From NCBI RefSeq assembly GCF_014856545.2, contig NZ_CP109811.1, forward strand, positions 1,668,001 to 1,732,000: DNA of 64,000 nt. The letters run 5' to 3'. This DNA comes from Mesobacillus jeotgali. Its GTDB lineage: Bacteria > Bacillota > Bacilli > Bacillales > Cytobacillaceae. The position numbers and the translations under genes were made by a program. The notes beneath the pieces were generated by a model, which saw only the letters and a program-made list of their open reading frames with translations, was not told the DNA's origin and did no database searches. This document shows positions 62,601 to 64,000 of the stretch, piece by piece. Each line of letters begins with the position of its first letter. Position 1 is the stretch's first letter.

Positions 62601-62651
62601 TTGCAATCTTTTTTTATTATATATATACTACTATTAGTACCTAGTCTTAAT
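62601..62651 (+). promoter_or_regulatory. fapR promoter with overlapping FapR operator
   Basis: TTGCAA (62601-62606) and TATACT (62624-62629) are spaced 17 bp. Directly downstream is ATTAGTACCTAGTCTTAAT (62633-62651), which matches the FapR box of Bacilli as I know it. FapR bound here would repress its own operon, and malonyl-CoA would relieve that. Confidence 0.9.
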
Positions 62652-62672
62652 AGCTCGGGCGGTGTTTAGTAA

Positions 62673-63242
62673 ATGAAACGCAACAAAAGAGAACGTCAGT
62701 CTATGTTGACTGAGACGATTAAAGAAAATCCCTTCATAACGGATGAGGAGCTGGCCGAAAAATTTTCCGTCAGCATCCAGACAATAAGACTGGACAGACT
62801 GGAATTATCAATTCCTGAACTAAGGGAAAGAATTAAGAACGTGGCCGAAAAACGATTCGAAGATGAAGTCCGTTCCTTGCCGCTGGAAGAAGTAATTGGT
62901 GAAATCATTGATATTGAACTTGACCATAGTGCAATATCAATTCTGGATATAAAGAGAGAACATGTATTTAAACGAAATAAAATCGCCAGGGGGCACCATT
63001 TGTTTGCCCAGGCTAACTCGCTGGCCGTTGCCGTTATAAATGATCAGCTTGCATTGACAGCTAAAGCTAATATCCAATTCACAAGATCGGTAAAAGAAGG
63101 TGAACGGGTAATCGCCAAAGCGAGAGTCAAAAAGATTGATAACGATCATGGCCGTACTCTTGTAGAAGTGATTAGTTTTGTGAACAGTGAAAGTGTTTTT
63201 AAAGGCGAGTTTGAAATGTACCGGTCAAAAAATGAAAAGTAA
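62673..63242 (+). CDS. fapR: Fatty acid and phospholipid biosynthesis repressor FapR
   Basis: FapR represses fatty acid and phospholipid genes and is released by malonyl-CoA. The 189 residues have an N-terminal DeoR-like helix-turn-helix (about 20-60, [24 protein letters not shown]). A linking helix leads to a hot-dog effector domain (about 75-185) with [26 protein letters not shown]. Start is ATG 62673. It is autoregulated through the operator upstream, and plsX follows after 13 bases. Confidence 0.97.
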   Translation: MKRNKRERQSMLTETIKENPFITDEELAEKFSVSIQTIRLDRLELSIPELRERIKNVAEKRFEDEVRSLPLEEVIGEIIDIELDHSAISILDIKREHVFKRNKIARGHHLFAQANSLAVAVINDQLALTAKANIQFTRSVKEGERVIAKARVKKIDNDHGRTLVEVISFVNSESVFKGEFEMYRSKNEK

Positions 63243-63255
63243 GGGATGAAAAGCG

Positions 63256-64000
63256 ATGAGGCTAGCAGTAGATGCGATGGGCGGAGACAATGCACCAAGA
63301 GAAATCGTCCTCGGAGCAATGAAAGCAATTGAAAAATATAATGACATACATATAGTGTTAGTTGGCGACGAGAATAAGATCCGGGAGCACCTCACAAATG
63401 AAGAGAGAATCGAAATCCTTCATACAGAAGAAGTGATCCTTGGTACAGATGAACCTGTCAGGGCAGTGCGCCGCAAAAAAACTGCTTCAATGGTTCTTGC
63501 AGCCCAGCAAGTTGCTGATGGAAATGCAGATGCCTGTATTTCTGCCGGCAATACAGGAGCTTTGATGGCTGCTGGATTGTTTGTGGTAGGAAGAATAGAT
63601 GGTATTGAAAGACCGGCCCTGGCACCGACTCTTCCTACAATTGGAGGAGAAGGCTTCCTGCTTCTCGATGTCGGAGCCAATGCTGATGCAAAACCTGAAC
63701 ACCTTGTCCAATATGCGATAATGGGTTCGATTTACAGCGAGAAGGCAAGAGGAATCACAAATCCTCGTGTGGGCTTGTTGAATATTGGGACAGAGGAGAA
63801 GAAAGGCAACGAGCTCGTAAGAAACACATATGAATTATTGAAGGAAGCAGATATCAACTTCATTGGCAACGTTGAATCAAGGGACTTGCTTGAGGGAGCT
63901 GCGGATGTTGTAGTCGCAGATGGTTTTACCGGAAATATGGTTCTGAAAACCATTGAAGGTACAGCAATGTCGGTGTTTAAAATGCTAAAAACAGCTTTGA
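63256..64000 (+). CDS. plsX: Phosphate acyltransferase PlsX, 5' part
   Basis: PlsX makes acyl-phosphate from acyl-ACP for PlsY, the first step of phospholipid synthesis. The open frame from ATG 63256 to the window end (248 full codons of about 330) has [56 protein letters not shown] sequence, [19 protein letters not shown] and [30 protein letters not shown] stretch supplies the ribosome site. It is co-transcribed with fapR and under the same operator. Confidence 0.96.
   Translation, partial: MRLAVDAMGGDNAPREIVLGAMKAIEKYNDIHIVLVGDENKIREHLTNEERIEILHTEEVILGTDEPVRAVRRKKTASMVLAAQQVADGNADACISAGNTGALMAAGLFVVGRIDGIERPALAPTLPTIGGEGFLLLDVGANADAKPEHLVQYAIMGSIYSEKARGITNPRVGLLNIGTEEKKGNELVRNTYELLKEADINFIGNVESRDLLEGAADVVVADGFTGNMVLKTIEGTAMSVFKMLKTAL

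Overview
The window is a stretch of chromosome from an endospore-forming member of the Bacillaceae. Gene content and order follow the Bacillus subtilis 168 dcw / spoIIG / ylm / pyr / ylo / fap region, with sporulation genes spoVE, spoIIGA, sigE, sigG and spoVM. Base composition is moderate. Protein similarity to B. subtilis is high but not species-level; Mesobacillus or Cytobacillus-like genera are a guess that only a 16S or genome comparison could settle. All B. subtilis comparisons here are from memory, not from a search.

Layout. 1-10.8 kb: cell wall and division cluster, mraY (3' end), murD, spoVE, murG, murB, divIB, two DUF881 genes, sbp, ftsA, ftsZ. 11.4-14.05 kb: the sporulation operon spoIIGA-sigE and sigG. 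14.2-18.25 kb: ylmC, ylmD, ylmE, sepF, ylmG, ylmH, divIVA (division-site and membrane-curvature factors). 18.3-23.6 kb: T-box-controlled ileS, ylyA, lspA and a RluD-type pseudouridine synthase. 23.6-35.5 kb: a complete de novo pyrimidine operon, pyrR-pyrP-pyrB-pyrC-pyrAA-pyrAB-pyrK-pyrD-pyrF-pyrE, with three PyrR attenuators. 35.5-37 kb: two genes outside the usual order (a small membrane-anchored or secreted protein and a DedA protein). 37.2-38.9 kb: rqcH on the minus strand. 39.2-57.4 kb: calcium ATPase, yicC-like gene, remA, gmk, rpoZ, coaBC, priA, def, fmt, rsmB, rlmN, prpC, prkC, rsgA, rpe, thiN and the 26-codon spoVM. 57.5-64 kb: rpmB (minus), yloU, fakA, recG, fapR and the 5' part of plsX.

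The genes form a growth-control core: precursor synthesis for the wall and the septum that uses it, the sigma factors that redirect the cell to sporulation, UMP supply sensed by PyrR, translation start and rescue (def, fmt, rlmN, rsmB, rqcH), PASTA-kinase signalling (prpC-prkC), and fatty acid control (FakA, FapR, PlsX).

I did not find a convincing undescribed system. The most notable signals are: (1) six conserved genes (spoVE, murG, sigE, rqcH, the Ca2+ ATPase, yicC-like) each broken by a single-base indel in a short homopolymer, including essential murG, which points to consensus errors in the assembly; (2) an array of five TCGCCAAT cores at an exact 20-bp period upstream of lspA; (3) a family of about 120-bp imperfect palindromic repeats, with a mosaic copy, lying on both sides of rqcH.
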